Source: Rhizobium sp. Q54
Lineage (GTDB): Bacteria; Pseudomonadota; Alphaproteobacteria; Rhizobiales; Beijerinckiaceae
Length of the DNA: 30,266 bases
NCBI GenBank assembly: GCA_945901195.1
Contig: CAMDKB010000004.1
Span: forward strand, 1-30,266
Direction: 5' to 3'
Shown here one piece after another: positions 16,137 through 25,699 of this stretch. The translations under genes were made by a program, and so were the position numbers. Positions within the stretch are counted from its first letter, which is position 1; every line of letters starts with the position of its first letter. Below the pieces are notes generated by a model, which had not been told where the DNA came from, did no database searches, and saw only the letters and a program-made list of their open reading frames with translations.

Positions 16137-16415
16137 ATTTCGCCCGGGGTTTTTCGGAGATTTGCAAACCTTGATCATAGCGAGAGAAAAAGAGATTATT
16201 ATCAAAGAATATTTGAAAAAGCTCATCGCCTGTACACCGGGTTGCGGGATGACCCGGGCGAGGAACCGAATCTGTCTGATCAGCAGCGGGAAACGGAACT
16301 TTGAAAACTTTTCCGCCTTTAGCGTCGGCCCGCCGCCATCGACGCCTGCGGCAAATCCTGATAGAGCGCAGCCCTGACAAATGACGCCCGAAGTGGGCAT
16401 GGAAAGACCGATATC
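16137..16415. promoter_or_regulatory. Divergent uraH-leuS intergenic region
   Basis: These 279 bases must hold the promoters of the ureide operon and of leuS. An AT-rich block (16180-16220) contains GATAAT on the minus strand (16203-16198), a possible uraH -10, with no clear -35. CCGGGT (16237-16242) and ACCCGG (16252-16257) form a 6-base dyad with a 9-base centre. I see no T-box or other leader RNA before leuS. Confidence 0.4.
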
Positions 16416-18944
16416 GTGACCTACGATCCCAAGACAATCGAACCCAAATGGCAGGCCTATTGGGACCAGAAAGAGACGTTCAAAGTCGAGATGGTGGCCG
16501 GCAAGCCGAAAATCTACGTGCTGGACATGTTTCCCTATCCGTCCGGCGCGGGCCTGCACGTGGGCCATCCCGAGGGCTATACGGCCACTGACATTTTTTG
16601 CCGCTACAAGCGCATGCGCGGCGTCAATGTGCTGCATCCCATGGGTTGGGACGCCTATGGCCTGCCCGCCGAGCGTTACGCCATGCGCACCGGCGTGCAT
16701 CCCGCCGTCACCACCAAGCAGAACATCGACACATTCCGCGCGCAGATCAAGCGCCTCGGCTTTTCCTATGACTGGAGCCGGGAAATCTCCACGACCGATC
16801 CGGCCTACGTGAAATGGACCCAGTGGATTTTTCTGAAGCTCTATGAAAAGGGCCTCGCCTACCAGACCGAATCGGCTGTCAACTGGTGCCCTGCGCTCTC
16901 GACCGTTCTGGCAAACGAGGAAGTGAAAGACGGCAAATACGTTGAAACCGGCGATCCCGTCGAGAAGCGCTACATGAAGCAGTGGATGCTGCGCATCACC
17001 GCCTATGCAGACCGCCTGCTCGAAGACCTCGATCTTCTCGATTGGCCTGAAGGTGTGAAGGCCATGCAGCGCAACTGGATCGGCAGGTCTGAAGGCGCGG
17101 AAGTGACGTTTGAGATCGCCGATAGCGATAAGGACTTCATGGTTTATACCACGCGGCCTGATACGCTCTGGGGTGCAACCTATTGTGTGCTCGCGCCCGA
17201 GCATCCTCTGGTGTCTGCCATCACTACGCCCGATCGCAAGGGGGACGTCGAAGGCTACAAGGCGAAGGTCGCAGCGCTCAGCGATCATGAACGAACCGAA
17301 GACGCCAAGACGAAGACAGGCGTCTTCACCGGCGCCTATGCAATCAATCCCGTCAATGGCGCCAAGATCCCGATGTGGATCGCGGACTACGTGCTGATCT
17401 CCTATGGCACTGGCGCCATCATGGCCGTGCCGGCACACGACCAGCGCGACCATGATTTTGCCCGCACATTCAATTTACCCATTGTGCAGGTCGTGTCCGC
17501 ACCTGAGGGGTTCGATGTGCAGGCCGCGGCCTGGTACGGCGACGGCAGGGCGATGAATTCGCCACTTATCGATGGCCTGGAAGTCGATGCCGCCAAAACG
17601 AAAATCATTGCCTGGCTGGAAGAGAAGTCGCTGGGCAAAGGCCGCGTGCAGACCCGCCTGCGGGACTGGCTGTTCTCGCGCCAGCGCTATTGGGGCGAGC
17701 CCTTCCCTCTGATCCATCTCAACGATGGCAGCATCGTTCCGCTGCCTGCTGATTCCCTGCCGATCCTGCCGCCAGAGCTTGATGACTACAGGCCGACGCC
17801 TGATGGCCAGCCGCCGCTCGCCCGAGCGCAGGATTGGCTGAACACGACCGATCCCAAAACCGGCGCACCAGCCCTGCGGGAAACCAACACCATGCCGCAA
17901 TGGGCGGGTTCCTGCTGGTATTATCTGCGCTTTATCGACCCGCACAACGACAAGATGCTGATCGATCCGGAAAAAGAAAAATACTGGATGCCCGTCGATC
18001 TTTATGTGGGCGGCGCGGAGCATGCCGTTCTGCATCTGCTTTACGCGCGCTTCTGGCACAAGGTTCTTTATGACATTGGTGTGGTCTCTACAAAGGAGCC
18101 GTTCCAGAAGCTATTCAACCAGGGCATGATCCTGGCGTTTTCGTATCGCGATGCCCAGGGCCGTTATTTTGAGCCGGAGCGTGTTGTCGCAAAGGACGGC
18201 AAGCACATCGCCGATGACAGCGTTGAGGTGTCACAGCAGATCGAGAAAATGTCGAAGTCACGCTTCAACGTCGTCAATCCCGACGACGTGGTCGATGAGT
18301 TCGGCGCCGATTCCATGCGCCTTTATGAAATGTTCATGGGACCGCTCGACGTCACCAAGCCCTGGCAGACGGCAGGCGTTGCAGGCGTCCGCCGATTCAT
18401 CGAACGCGCCTGGCGCATCGTCTGCAACGACGAGGGCGTCGTGATTGGGGAGCGCATCATCGAGGAAGCTCCTGATGCTGCAACAACCCGGCTGATGCAC
18501 ACAACCGTGCGCATCGTGACCGAGGATATCGAAGCCCTGCGCTTCAACACCGCGATTTCGCGCCTGATGGAATTTGTAAATGCGTTGACGCCAATGCCGC
18601 TCCGGCCGCGCATCTGCGTGGACAATCTCATTCTCCTGATGTCGCCCTTTACGCCGCACGTTGCCGAGGAATTGTGGGAGAAGCTGGGGCACAGCGAAAG
18701 CATCGCCTACGCGCCATGGCCGTCTTTTGATCCCGATCTCGCCAAACCTGCCGAACGCGAATATGCTGTACAGATCAACGGCAAGATGCGGCACAAGGTG
18801 CTTGCCGATGCCGAACTCGACGCCGCCGAGCTTATGTCTGTCGTCAAGGCAGATCCGAAAGTTGTGGAACTGCTGGCAGGCAAAACCATGGTCAAGGAAA
18901 TCGCCGTGCCCGGAAGGCTGGTGAATTTCGTTGTGAGGGACTGA
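16416..18944 (+). CDS. leuS: Leucyl-tRNA synthetase
   Basis: Leucyl-tRNA synthetase, class I, 842 residues, slightly shorter than the roughly 860 of E. coli. The HIGH motif appears as HVGH (48-51) after MFPYPSG, and KMSKS is at 611-615. The CP1 editing domain between them carries TTRPDTLWG and AHDQRDHDF, typical of proofreading-competent enzymes. The start is a GTG with GGAAAG about 9 bases upstream. No ATG is available in frame nearby. It diverges from the ureide operon and is followed 16 bases later by a VOC protein gene, so the two may be cotranscribed. An essential cytoplasmic gene with ordinary codon use. Confidence 0.98.
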   Translation: MTYDPKTIEPKWQAYWDQKETFKVEMVAGKPKIYVLDMFPYPSGAGLHVGHPEGYTATDIFCRYKRMRGVNVLHPMGWDAYGLPAERYAMRTGVHPAVTTKQNIDTFRAQIKRLGFSYDWSREISTTDPAYVKWTQWIFLKLYEKGLAYQTESAVNWCPALSTVLANEEVKDGKYVETGDPVEKRYMKQWMLRITAYADRLLEDLDLLDWPEGVKAMQRNWIGRSEGAEVTFEIADSDKDFMVYTTRPDTLWGATYCVLAPEHPLVSAITTPDRKGDVEGYKAKVAALSDHERTEDAKTKTGVFTGAYAINPVNGAKIPMWIADYVLISYGTGAIMAVPAHDQRDHDFARTFNLPIVQVVSAPEGFDVQAAAWYGDGRAMNSPLIDGLEVDAAKTKIIAWLEEKSLGKGRVQTRLRDWLFSRQRYWGEPFPLIHLNDGSIVPLPADSLPILPPELDDYRPTPDGQPPLARAQDWLNTTDPKTGAPALRETNTMPQWAGSCWYYLRFIDPHNDKMLIDPEKEKYWMPVDLYVGGAEHAVLHLLYARFWHKVLYDIGVVSTKEPFQKLFNQGMILAFSYRDAQGRYFEPERVVAKDGKHIADDSVEVSQQIEKMSKSRFNVVNPDDVVDEFGADSMRLYEMFMGPLDVTKPWQTAGVAGVRRFIERAWRIVCNDEGVVIGERIIEEAPDAATTRLMHTTVRIVTEDIEALRFNTAISRLMEFVNALTPMPLRPRICVDNLILLMSPFTPHVAEELWEKLGHSESIAYAPWPSFDPDLAKPAEREYAVQINGKMRHKVLADAELDAAELMSVVKADPKVVELLAGKTMVKEIAVPGRLVNFVVRD

Positions 18945-18960
18945 GGCAACAGGAGACAAC

Positions 18961-19332
18961 ATGGCCTACACTCGCATCGATCACGTGGCGCTCGAAGTGT
19001 CCGATCTCGCCCGGTCAACGGCTTTTTATGAAAAGCACTTTGGATTTGTGACCTATTCGCGCCAGACCGTACGCGATGGTCTTAAGATCAATTATCTGCG
19101 CCTTGGAGAGACTGTGCTGGAGCTGGTCGGCGAACGGCGCGACCCGATTCAGGGTTTCCATTTCTGCCTTATCTCAGACGGATTCGATGAAGCCGTTCGC
19201 GCGCTGGAATTGGCGGGCGTGGAATACGTGACAAAGCCTCATCCAACCGGCGCGCGCGTGCCGGAAGAGGAAGGCTGGCGGCGCGTTGTCTTTCGCGGTC
19301 CAGATGGCGAGCAGATCGAAATACGCGGTTAA
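18961..19332 (+). CDS. VOC family metalloprotein (glyoxalase I-like)
   Basis: A small vicinal-oxygen-chelate protein of 123 residues, one complete two-motif unit. Likely metal ligands are H8 (RIDHVALEV), E54 (LELVGE), H67 (GFHFCL) and E120 (GEQIEIRG), the H-E-H-E pattern of glyoxalase I and methylmalonyl-CoA epimerase. The ribosome site CAGGAGACAAC precedes the ATG. It sits 16 bases after leuS. Its TAA overlaps, on opposite strands, the TAA of the convergent acetyltransferase gene. The length fits lactoylglutathione lyase or a relative, but the substrate is not decided by sequence. Epimerase, dioxygenase-like and resistance proteins share the fold. Confidence 0.88.
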   Translation: MAYTRIDHVALEVSDLARSTAFYEKHFGFVTYSRQTVRDGLKINYLRLGETVLELVGERRDPIQGFHFCLISDGFDEAVRALELAGVEYVTKPHPTGARVPEEEGWRRVVFRGPDGEQIEIRG

Positions 19333-22031
19333 ACAGAAGCTCTTTCGCGGTCCAGATCCAGCCTTACAAACCTCAATGCCTGATCTTCCGGGTCGTTCAT
19401 GATAGAAAACCCCAGCCCGGCGCACATGTCCAGCATGGCGCGGTTTTCGGGGAGCACCTGCGCTTCAATCTGTTTCAAGCCGGTCTCGCGGGCATATTCG
19501 ATCACCAACTCCATCAGCTGCCAACCAAGCCCGCGCCCCTTCCAGTCGCTGCGCACCAGGATGGCATATTCCCCGCGCAGGTCGTCAGGATCATGCATCA
19601 GTCGCACGGCGCCAATCATTTCGCCGGTCGCCTCATCGATCGCCGCCACCGCATAGGCGCGCGCATAGTCAACCTGCGTGAGCCGGGCAATAAACTGGTG
19701 GCTGAATTCACGCACCGGCGAGAAGAACCGCAAACGCAAATCCTCCTGCGATACTTTTTTGAAGAAGGGATGATAAAGTTGCTCATCTTCCGGGCGCACC
19801 GGGCGGATGAAAATATGTGCTCCCTCGCGCAAAGTAATAAAACGTTCAAGCGACTTGGGATAAGGCGCGATGGCAAAACGAGGATTTGCGCCATATTTGC
19901 TGAGTGATTGTGCCTGCGCGATTTCTATGCGGGCATCCAATGCGATCACGCCGTCCTGATCGGCAATCAAGGGGTTGAGATCGAGCGATCTGATCTGCGG
20001 GATGTCTGCAGACATTTGCGCCAGTCTCACCAGCACCGATGCGATGGCATCGAGATCGGCGGCTGGTTCGTCGCGGTGAGCGGCCAGCAGACGCGAGATT
20101 CGCGTGCGCGCTATCATGTCCTTTGCCAAAGTCATGTTCAGCGGGGGCAATCCGATGGCGCGATCACGATAGACTTCCACAGCCTTGCCGCCTTGCCCGA
20201 AAAGAATGATTGGTCCGAAGGTAGGGTCTTCCGAAATGCCCGCAATCAATTCGCGCCCGTGTGGACGATTGATCATGGGATGCAATGTCAGGCCCTCGAT
20301 ACGCGCCTGCGGCCGCAGCTTTCTTGCGCTCTCCAATATCTCCCGCCCCGCCTCCAAGACATCTTCAGGGCTCTTGAGATTCAGACGAACGCCGCCGACG
20401 TCCGATTTATGCGTGATATCAGAAGAGAGCAGTTTAACGCCGCAGGCCCCATAAGTTTCAAGCAATCGCTTGCAGAGACTGGCGGCTTCTTCGGCGCTTG
20501 ATACATTCACAATCGTTGCGCTGCGGATGGCGTAACACCTGAGAACGGCGTCGACATCCACCGCTGGGAGCCAATGCTCACCACGGCCAAGCGCCTGCGA
20601 GATGATTTCCCGCGCCTTGGGAGCATCGTGCGTGTCGAGCGAAAGCGCAGGTGGCATAGCCATTAATTCGTCACGGCTCTTTCGCCAGCTCACACAATGC
20701 ATGAAACCACGCACGGCTCCCGTTTCAAAATGCGGAATATGCGCATGTGAGAAAATCTTGTCTGTCTTTTCTGTTGCACCAAGCCAGACAGCAAAGACGG
20801 GCTTGCGCCGCAAAAATTTCTTGTTGTACGCATCAAGCGACTGCACAACGGCGAGGGCGACTTCTTCCGATTTTGACAGCGCAGTTGGACAATGCAGGAC
20901 CATCACTGCATCCGTATTGGCGTCTGCAAGTATTGGCTGCAGTGAGGCTGCAAAGCGTGCTGCATCCGCATCCCCGACGATATCGGCCGGATTTGCATGC
21001 GACCAGCTTTCCGGCAAGCAGGCATTCAACGCGTGTTGCGTTGCCTCAGTAAATTTCGCCAGCGTTCCCCCTGCTGCTTCCAGTTCATCAACAGTCAAGA
21101 CGCCAAGGCCTCCGCCGTTTGTCACTATGGCGAGCCTGTCTCCGGTAAAAGGTGTTATGCGTCCCAATGTTTCTGCGGCCTCGAACAATTCTTCGATGCC
21201 GCCCACACGCAACAATCCCGCACGCCGGAAGGCGGCGTCGTAAACGTCGTCAGAGCCGGTCAATGCGCCGGTATGTGTTGCTGCTGCTTTTGCAGCGCTT
21301 TGGCTGCGGCCCGCCTTGATAACAATCACGGGTTTGATGCGGGCTGCGGCGCGGGCTGCCGACATGAAACGTGGGGCATGCGTTATCGCTTCGACATAGA
21401 GAAGGATGGCTTTGGTGCCGATATCACCGGCAAACCAATCCAGCAGATCGGCAAATCCCACATCTGCCATATCGCCAATGGAAGCGAGCCCGGAAAAGCC
21501 TATGTTGCGCTGTGCCGCCCAGGCAATGAGCGACACTGTGATCGCGCCTGATTGCGAAATAAGCGCCAGTTCACCTGGCGCGACAGCATGTGCGGCAAAG
21601 CTGGCGTTCAATCCATATTTGGGTGCAATAACACCAAGGCAATTGGGCCCGACAATTCGCATTCCGCTGCGCCTGGCGAGTTCACTTAGCGTGAACTTTA
21701 ACGATGTCTCATCATGTGTCGCATCCGCCGTGATAACAATGGCAGCGGGCACGCCGAGCCCTGCGGCCTGTTCCGCCACCCTCATCACGAGATCGCGCGC
21801 CACCGCAATCACAACAAGGTCAGGGACAACCGGCAATGTAATCAGCGAAGCATAACACGGGTGGCCTGCAACGCTTTTATGGCGGGGATTGATTTGAAAC
21901 AGTCGTGGCGCGTTGGACAGCGACTTTATATTTTGCAGGACAGCCAGACCGAGGCTCCCTTCGCGGTCACTTGCGCCAACCAGAGCTATGCTGGTGGGCT
22001 TGAACAGGCGTTGCAGGTTCCGCGTACTCAT
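19329..22031 (-). CDS. PatZ-like protein: ADP-forming acyl-CoA synthetase domains fused to GNAT acetyltransferase
   Basis: A 900-residue fusion with the layout of the protein lysine acetyltransferases PatZ/YfiQ (E. coli PatZ is 886). The N-terminal CoA-binding Rossmann domain has IALVGASDREGSLG. Succinyl-CoA-ligase-like domains follow (SQSGAITVS, then THTGALTGSDDVYDAAF), then an ATP-grasp region (about 480-700). A GNAT domain occupies residues 739-900, with the acetyl-CoA loop in DWKGRGLGWQ (829-838). In enterobacteria such proteins acetylate and inactivate acetyl-CoA synthetase. The ATP-grasp half is often catalytically dead. The start has only a weak ribosome site. The gene is convergent with the VOC gene and downstream of the histidine kinase. 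Confidence 0.9.
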   Translation of the reverse strand: MSTRNLQRLFKPTSIALVGASDREGSLGLAVLQNIKSLSNAPRLFQINPRHKSVAGHPCYASLITLPVVPDLVVIAVARDLVMRVAEQAAGLGVPAAIVITADATHDETSLKFTLSELARRSGMRIVGPNCLGVIAPKYGLNASFAAHAVAPGELALISQSGAITVSLIAWAAQRNIGFSGLASIGDMADVGFADLLDWFAGDIGTKAILLYVEAITHAPRFMSAARAAARIKPVIVIKAGRSQSAAKAAATHTGALTGSDDVYDAAFRRAGLLRVGGIEELFEAAETLGRITPFTGDRLAIVTNGGGLGVLTVDELEAAGGTLAKFTEATQHALNACLPESWSHANPADIVGDADAARFAASLQPILADANTDAVMVLHCPTALSKSEEVALAVVQSLDAYNKKFLRRKPVFAVWLGATEKTDKIFSHAHIPHFETGAVRGFMHCVSWRKSRDELMAMPPALSLDTHDAPKAREIISQALGRGEHWLPAVDVDAVLRCYAIRSATIVNVSSAEEAASLCKRLLETYGACGVKLLSSDITHKSDVGGVRLNLKSPEDVLEAGREILESARKLRPQARIEGLTLHPMINRPHGRELIAGISEDPTFGPIILFGQGGKAVEVYRDRAIGLPPLNMTLAKDMIARTRISRLLAAHRDEPAADLDAIASVLVRLAQMSADIPQIRSLDLNPLIADQDGVIALDARIEIAQAQSLSKYGANPRFAIAPYPKSLERFITLREGAHIFIRPVRPEDEQLYHPFFKKVSQEDLRLRFFSPVREFSHQFIARLTQVDYARAYAVAAIDEATGEMIGAVRLMHDPDDLRGEYAILVRSDWKGRGLGWQLMELVIEYARETGLKQIEAQVLPENRAMLDMCAGLGFSIMNDPEDQALRFVRLDLDRERASV

Positions 22032-22125
22032 TTGTCTACGACCGCGGTTTATACGGAATTCCCAGCGAATCCGCAGATAACCATATCACAGGCCCGGCTG
22101 TTAAGGCGCCTTGCTATGAATCAAG

Positions 22126-22147
22126 AAGGGCGTTCAACGCCGCCCTT
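22126..22147 (-). terminator. Hairpin after the histidine kinase gene
   Basis: AAGGGCG (22126-22132) and CGCCCTT (22141-22147) form a perfect 7-base stem with an 8-base loop, 35 bases past the kinase stop. On the minus strand it is preceded by AAAA and followed by CTTGATTC, a poor U-tract. It is a candidate intrinsic terminator separating the kinase from the acetyltransferase gene. Confidence 0.5.
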
Positions 22148-22181
22148 TTCGCTACACCCTCATTGAAACTTGCGCAGTTGG

Positions 22182-25100
22182 CTATTCAGCCAGCACGCGC
22201 GTTTGCGGGAAAGACACTTCCACCATTGTGCCTTCACCCTTTCGACTCTTGATCGTGAAAGAGGCACGATTGGCTTCCACCAGTGCTTTTGTCAGTGGCA
22301 GGCCAAGTCCGGTCCCGCTGGTCTTGCGCGACGTTGCCACCTGCCGGAAAGGCTCAAGCGCAAGTTCCATATCCTTGTCATTCATGCCGATGCCCGTGTC
22401 CCGGATGCGAATGACTGCATGGCCAGCGTCGGTCAGCGCGGTCGAGACGATGACCTGGCCACCAGGTTCGTTGAACTTGACCGCGTTGGACAGGAGATTC
22501 AGCACGATCTGCCGCAATGAGCGTTCATCTGCAACTATGTTGGGCAGACGCGGCGCAAGCGAAAGACGGACGATTATGCGTTCACGCGTAGCTTGCGGCT
22601 GGATCAGCGAGACGCATTCGTTGACGATCTTGTTTGCGTTGACGCTTCCAAAATCGAGATCGAGCTTGCCCGCTTCGATTTTAGACAGATCGAGCAGATC
22701 ATTGACGAGGCTGAGGACATGCGTGCCTGAAGAATAAATATCTTTCAGATAATCCTTATAGCGCTCGTTGCCGACTGGGCCAAAACGTTCGTCCATGATC
22801 ACTTCGGCAAAGCCGAGGATGGCATTCAGAGGTGTGCGTATTTCGTGGCTGATCTTGGCAAGGAAATCGGATTTTAAGGAGCTTGCGCGTTCGGCGTCAC
22901 GCTTGGCGTCGCTGAGATCACGCTCCACATTTTTCCATTGCGTGAGGTCGCGCAGCACGGCGCAATAGCGCGCTGGCGTAGATGAACCGGCGCGACCCAA
23001 CGTCATGAAAAGCGGAATTGTTCCGCCCTGACTGGCGCGACCTGTAATTTCACGGCCATCGTTCAGCACGCTCTTCACGCCGTTGGACTTGAGGCCGTCA
23101 AGATAATCCATCGCAAGAGCCTGGCTTTCACGCGCCAGCAGGACGGTCAACGGTTCGCCCGCCACTTCGTTTTGCTCATAGCCGAACAGCGCTTGCCCGG
23201 ACTTGTTCAACGTCCGGATGCGGCCATCTTCGTCGACGAGGACAACCCCGTCGGTCGCTGTATCGAGGATCGAATTGGCTTCGCGAGATTCGGTTTCCCG
23301 CTGGCGCAGTTCCAGTTCCAGTGCGCGAATGCGGGCATTGAGTTCCGGTCCAAGCGTGCGGCGGAATGTCATGAGAGTTGCAGGCTGCCGATCCCATTCG
23401 ATCGTCTGAAACCGGCCTTCGAGCGCAAGCACTTCACCATTGCCCGAGATGACAGGAATGGCGCCGCCATCGGCATCGCGGCTCATGATATCGGGATCGC
23501 GTCCACGGAACATCCGATCCAGTCCGCCGCTCTTGTGAAACTCATCTATGCTCGAATAGCCGAGCATATCCAGAAGCGCCTTGTTTACGAACGCAGGCAC
23601 GCCGCCCCGGCTCACAAGTACACCTGCGTCAAGCTTTTCTATGAGCCGCAGGGTATTGCTGGCGTCTTCTGTATCTCTCTCATCTATCTTGCTTGCGGCA
23701 GCCCCCGATGACGCCATCGCCGCGAGAGGTGAGGCACTGTCAACGGGATCAAGCGAAATCGAGCCAGTCGTTTCCAGCTGATCGCCGGTGTCATTCAGCT
23801 CTCTTTTGCTTTCACGCGCGTTAGCGGCTGTCTTTTCGGAATTACGTGCGCCCAGTGCGCGGGCAATTTCACGAAATGCGTTGCGCTCAGCTGGCGATAG
23901 GGAAACGAGATCTTCATTGCGTGCGGCTGTTGAACCGTTGACCGGCTGGGATGGTCCATCCTGCGTAGCCTTGCTCTCCGCACTGGGCGCTGAATTTTTC
24001 GCTCCGTCCTTGTCGGGCGCCGGTGCGACCGGGGGATCAGTCAAATCGGCCAGACCATTTTTCCGGAACGTCGGAGCTTCGGTCACAGCAAAAGTCGAGC
24101 GTTGCTCCTTTTGCCATGAGCGGATGGGCACCACGTTGCCGTGATGGTTATGAACTACGTTGTTCTCTGGCGCGGCGTTGACGCGGGGTGGACTTGTCTC
24201 TGTTGCTGCATGCCCGCCCTCGCCCGATTGGGCGGGAGTGACTGGCGTGTCGGCATTCTCTTGCGCTTGTGTCGCACTTGCATCGCCATGTGGCTGATCT
24301 TCAGGCGTCTCATGTGCACCGACTTCCAGCGCGTCCACCGCGTTTGAAATACGCGTTGGTTCGTCGGATTCCAACGGGGTTTCGTCATGGCGCGCTTGAT
24401 GAGCGGCTACATCGACCTCATGCGCCACTGCGGGCAGGTCTTCTACGCTCCCGTCTTCTTCGTCCGCAAGCGCATGGCTTTCGGCCATGTCAGCCGCGAT
24501 CTCGTCGTTTAGTTCGCCCGCAGCCGGAGAGACTTCAGCAGGCGTTGGCGATGTTGCACTGACATTCGCAGATTGCGCTGAAACAGGGGGAGCAAGCGGT
24601 GCTGCGATTGGCGCATCGGCAATGCGATCAAGGTGAATGACGCCAAAGCCGCTGAAGCCATCAAAGGCGCGGGCGCGGTCGAAGCCGGGCAGCGCGCCCA
24701 GCACAACAGGCGCAGCCTTTGACGTGTTGGCCATCGGCCACAAAACTTCGATGCCGCTCCATGTATCCTGACGCCCCAGCGCCTCGCCGATACGACCATC
24801 CCTGTCGATCCCCAAATGGGCAAGTGTTGCGGCAAAATTCTGGTCCAGCAATTGCCCGGAATCGCAGCCGACGGATTCGCAGAGGCCGCCCGTAATACTG
24901 ATCAAAAGGCCATTCTTGTCGGTTCGCCAGAGGAACCTGACATTGCCACGCCGATCAACGACGTGCTGCTGGGGCGCAGGTGAAATGCGTTCGCTACCCG
25001 AAGCCGCGGGCTCAGTCGGTTGCGCAAGCGCTTCGACTGCCGGAGTTTCTTGGGGCTGCATGATTTTGGCAAGTACGGCAGCCGCGTCGCCAGCCGTTCT

Positions 25101-25541
25101 CGGTTGCACTTGCGCGGCAGTGTTCTCGGGCTGTGAAGCGGCAGGCAAGACTTCCGCTTCCGGCACATAGCCCCAAGGCGAAATGGCGAGATAGGGCGCG
25201 CTGCCCGGCAGTTTACGGCATGACATGGACAGCATTTGCAGCCCGCCGGACAGCCGTAAACGCAGACGCAAATCTGTGGATTCGTTTGTAGCGTCCATGC
25301 GGTCGGCAACTCGGGACAGCTGCCGTGCGCCCGGCTCCGCACCCGATAGGCACATGCGCGTCAACTCCGAGATATCTGATGTGCCCAGGATGCGCGCGGC
25401 TTTGCTGTTGCACCAGATGATGCGCCAGGGCGAACCCTTGGCAAGCAAGAGCGGGCCCGTGCTGACGGCAGACAACAGACCGGCCCCTGCCAGCGTTGCC
25501 TCTACCTCCGCATTTTCGGCGATTTCCTGAAGTGGCTTCAT
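22182..25541 (-). CDS. PAS domain sensor histidine kinase, PdhS/PleC/DivJ-like
   Basis: A kinase of about 1119 residues. The frame also opens at a TTG (25616), giving 1144, and positions below use that numbering. I prefer the ATG at residue 26, because residues 1-25 look non-coding. There is a PAS-like N-terminus (40-150), then a long Ala/Pro/Glu-rich linker (about 335-620), two PAS domains (about 655-755 and 778-895), and the HisKA/HATPase core. H924 in SHEIRTPLNA is the phosphoacceptor, N1044 lies in the N box, and the G boxes are DTGIGM (1073-1078) and GTGLGL (1101-1106). The segment after the H box (FAEVIMDERFGPVGNERY) closely resembles alphaproteobacterial cell-cycle kinases. No transmembrane segment is evident, so it should be cytoplasmic, as PdhS is. 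No response regulator is adjacent. Confidence 0.88.
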   Translation of the reverse strand: MKPLQEIAENAEVEATLAGAGLLSAVSTGPLLLAKGSPWRIIWCNSKAARILGTSDISELTRMCLSGAEPGARQLSRVADRMDATNESTDLRLRLRLSGGLQMLSMSCRKLPGSAPYLAISPWGYVPEAEVLPAASQPENTAAQVQPRTAGDAAAVLAKIMQPQETPAVEALAQPTEPAASGSERISPAPQQHVVDRRGNVRFLWRTDKNGLLISITGGLCESVGCDSGQLLDQNFAATLAHLGIDRDGRIGEALGRQDTWSGIEVLWPMANTSKAAPVVLGALPGFDRARAFDGFSGFGVIHLDRIADAPIAAPLAPPVSAQSANVSATSPTPAEVSPAAGELNDEIAADMAESHALADEEDGSVEDLPAVAHEVDVAAHQARHDETPLESDEPTRISNAVDALEVGAHETPEDQPHGDASATQAQENADTPVTPAQSGEGGHAATETSPPRVNAAPENNVVHNHHGNVVPIRSWQKEQRSTFAVTEAPTFRKNGLADLTDPPVAPAPDKDGAKNSAPSAESKATQDGPSQPVNGSTAARNEDLVSLSPAERNAFREIARALGARNSEKTAANARESKRELNDTGDQLETTGSISLDPVDSASPLAAMASSGAAASKIDERDTEDASNTLRLIEKLDAGVLVSRGGVPAFVNKALLDMLGYSSIDEFHKSGGLDRMFRGRDPDIMSRDADGGAIPVISGNGEVLALEGRFQTIEWDRQPATLMTFRRTLGPELNARIRALELELRQRETESREANSILDTATDGVVLVDEDGRIRTLNKSGQALFGYEQNEVAGEPLTVLLARESQALAMDYLDGLKSNGVKSVLNDGREITGRASQGGTIPLFMTLGRAGSSTPARYCAVLRDLTQWKNVERDLSDAKRDAERASSLKSDFLAKISHEIRTPLNAILGFAEVIMDERFGPVGNERYKDYLKDIYSSGTHVLSLVNDLLDLSKIEAGKLDLDFGSVNANKIVNECVSLIQPQATRERIIVRLSLAPRLPNIVADERSLRQIVLNLLSNAVKFNEPGGQVIVSTALTDAGHAVIRIRDTGIGMNDKDMELALEPFRQVATSRKTSGTGLGLPLTKALVEANRASFTIKSRKGEGTMVEVSFPQTRVLAE

Positions 25542-25699
25542 ACTAATAGATCTCACGCATCCCGGATGACGATCGGGCCGGTCCGGTGATCTGGACATCC
25601 CGTCAGTCCAACCCAATATTGCGGGCAGACTGGCTTTAAAGAATTTTTAACTTGGGGATGCCTCCGGGTCCACGCCAGTAGTGCGAAATTCAGGTTTGA

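Noticed and set aside
16137..16415. T-box leader before leuS
   Set aside because: No specifier loop, T-box sequence or terminator/antiterminator pair is visible, and T-boxes are not typical of Alphaproteobacteria.
16137..17453. Long leftward open frame continuous with uraH (about 440 extra codons)
   Set aside because: It lies antisense to the leuS 5' half and the intergenic region, shows no family resemblance, and uraH has its normal length from 16136.
23760..24620. Possible frameshift or insertion in the low-complexity linker of the histidine kinase
   Set aside because: The frame stays open throughout and the PAS and kinase domains on both sides are in the same frame. A disordered linker explains it.
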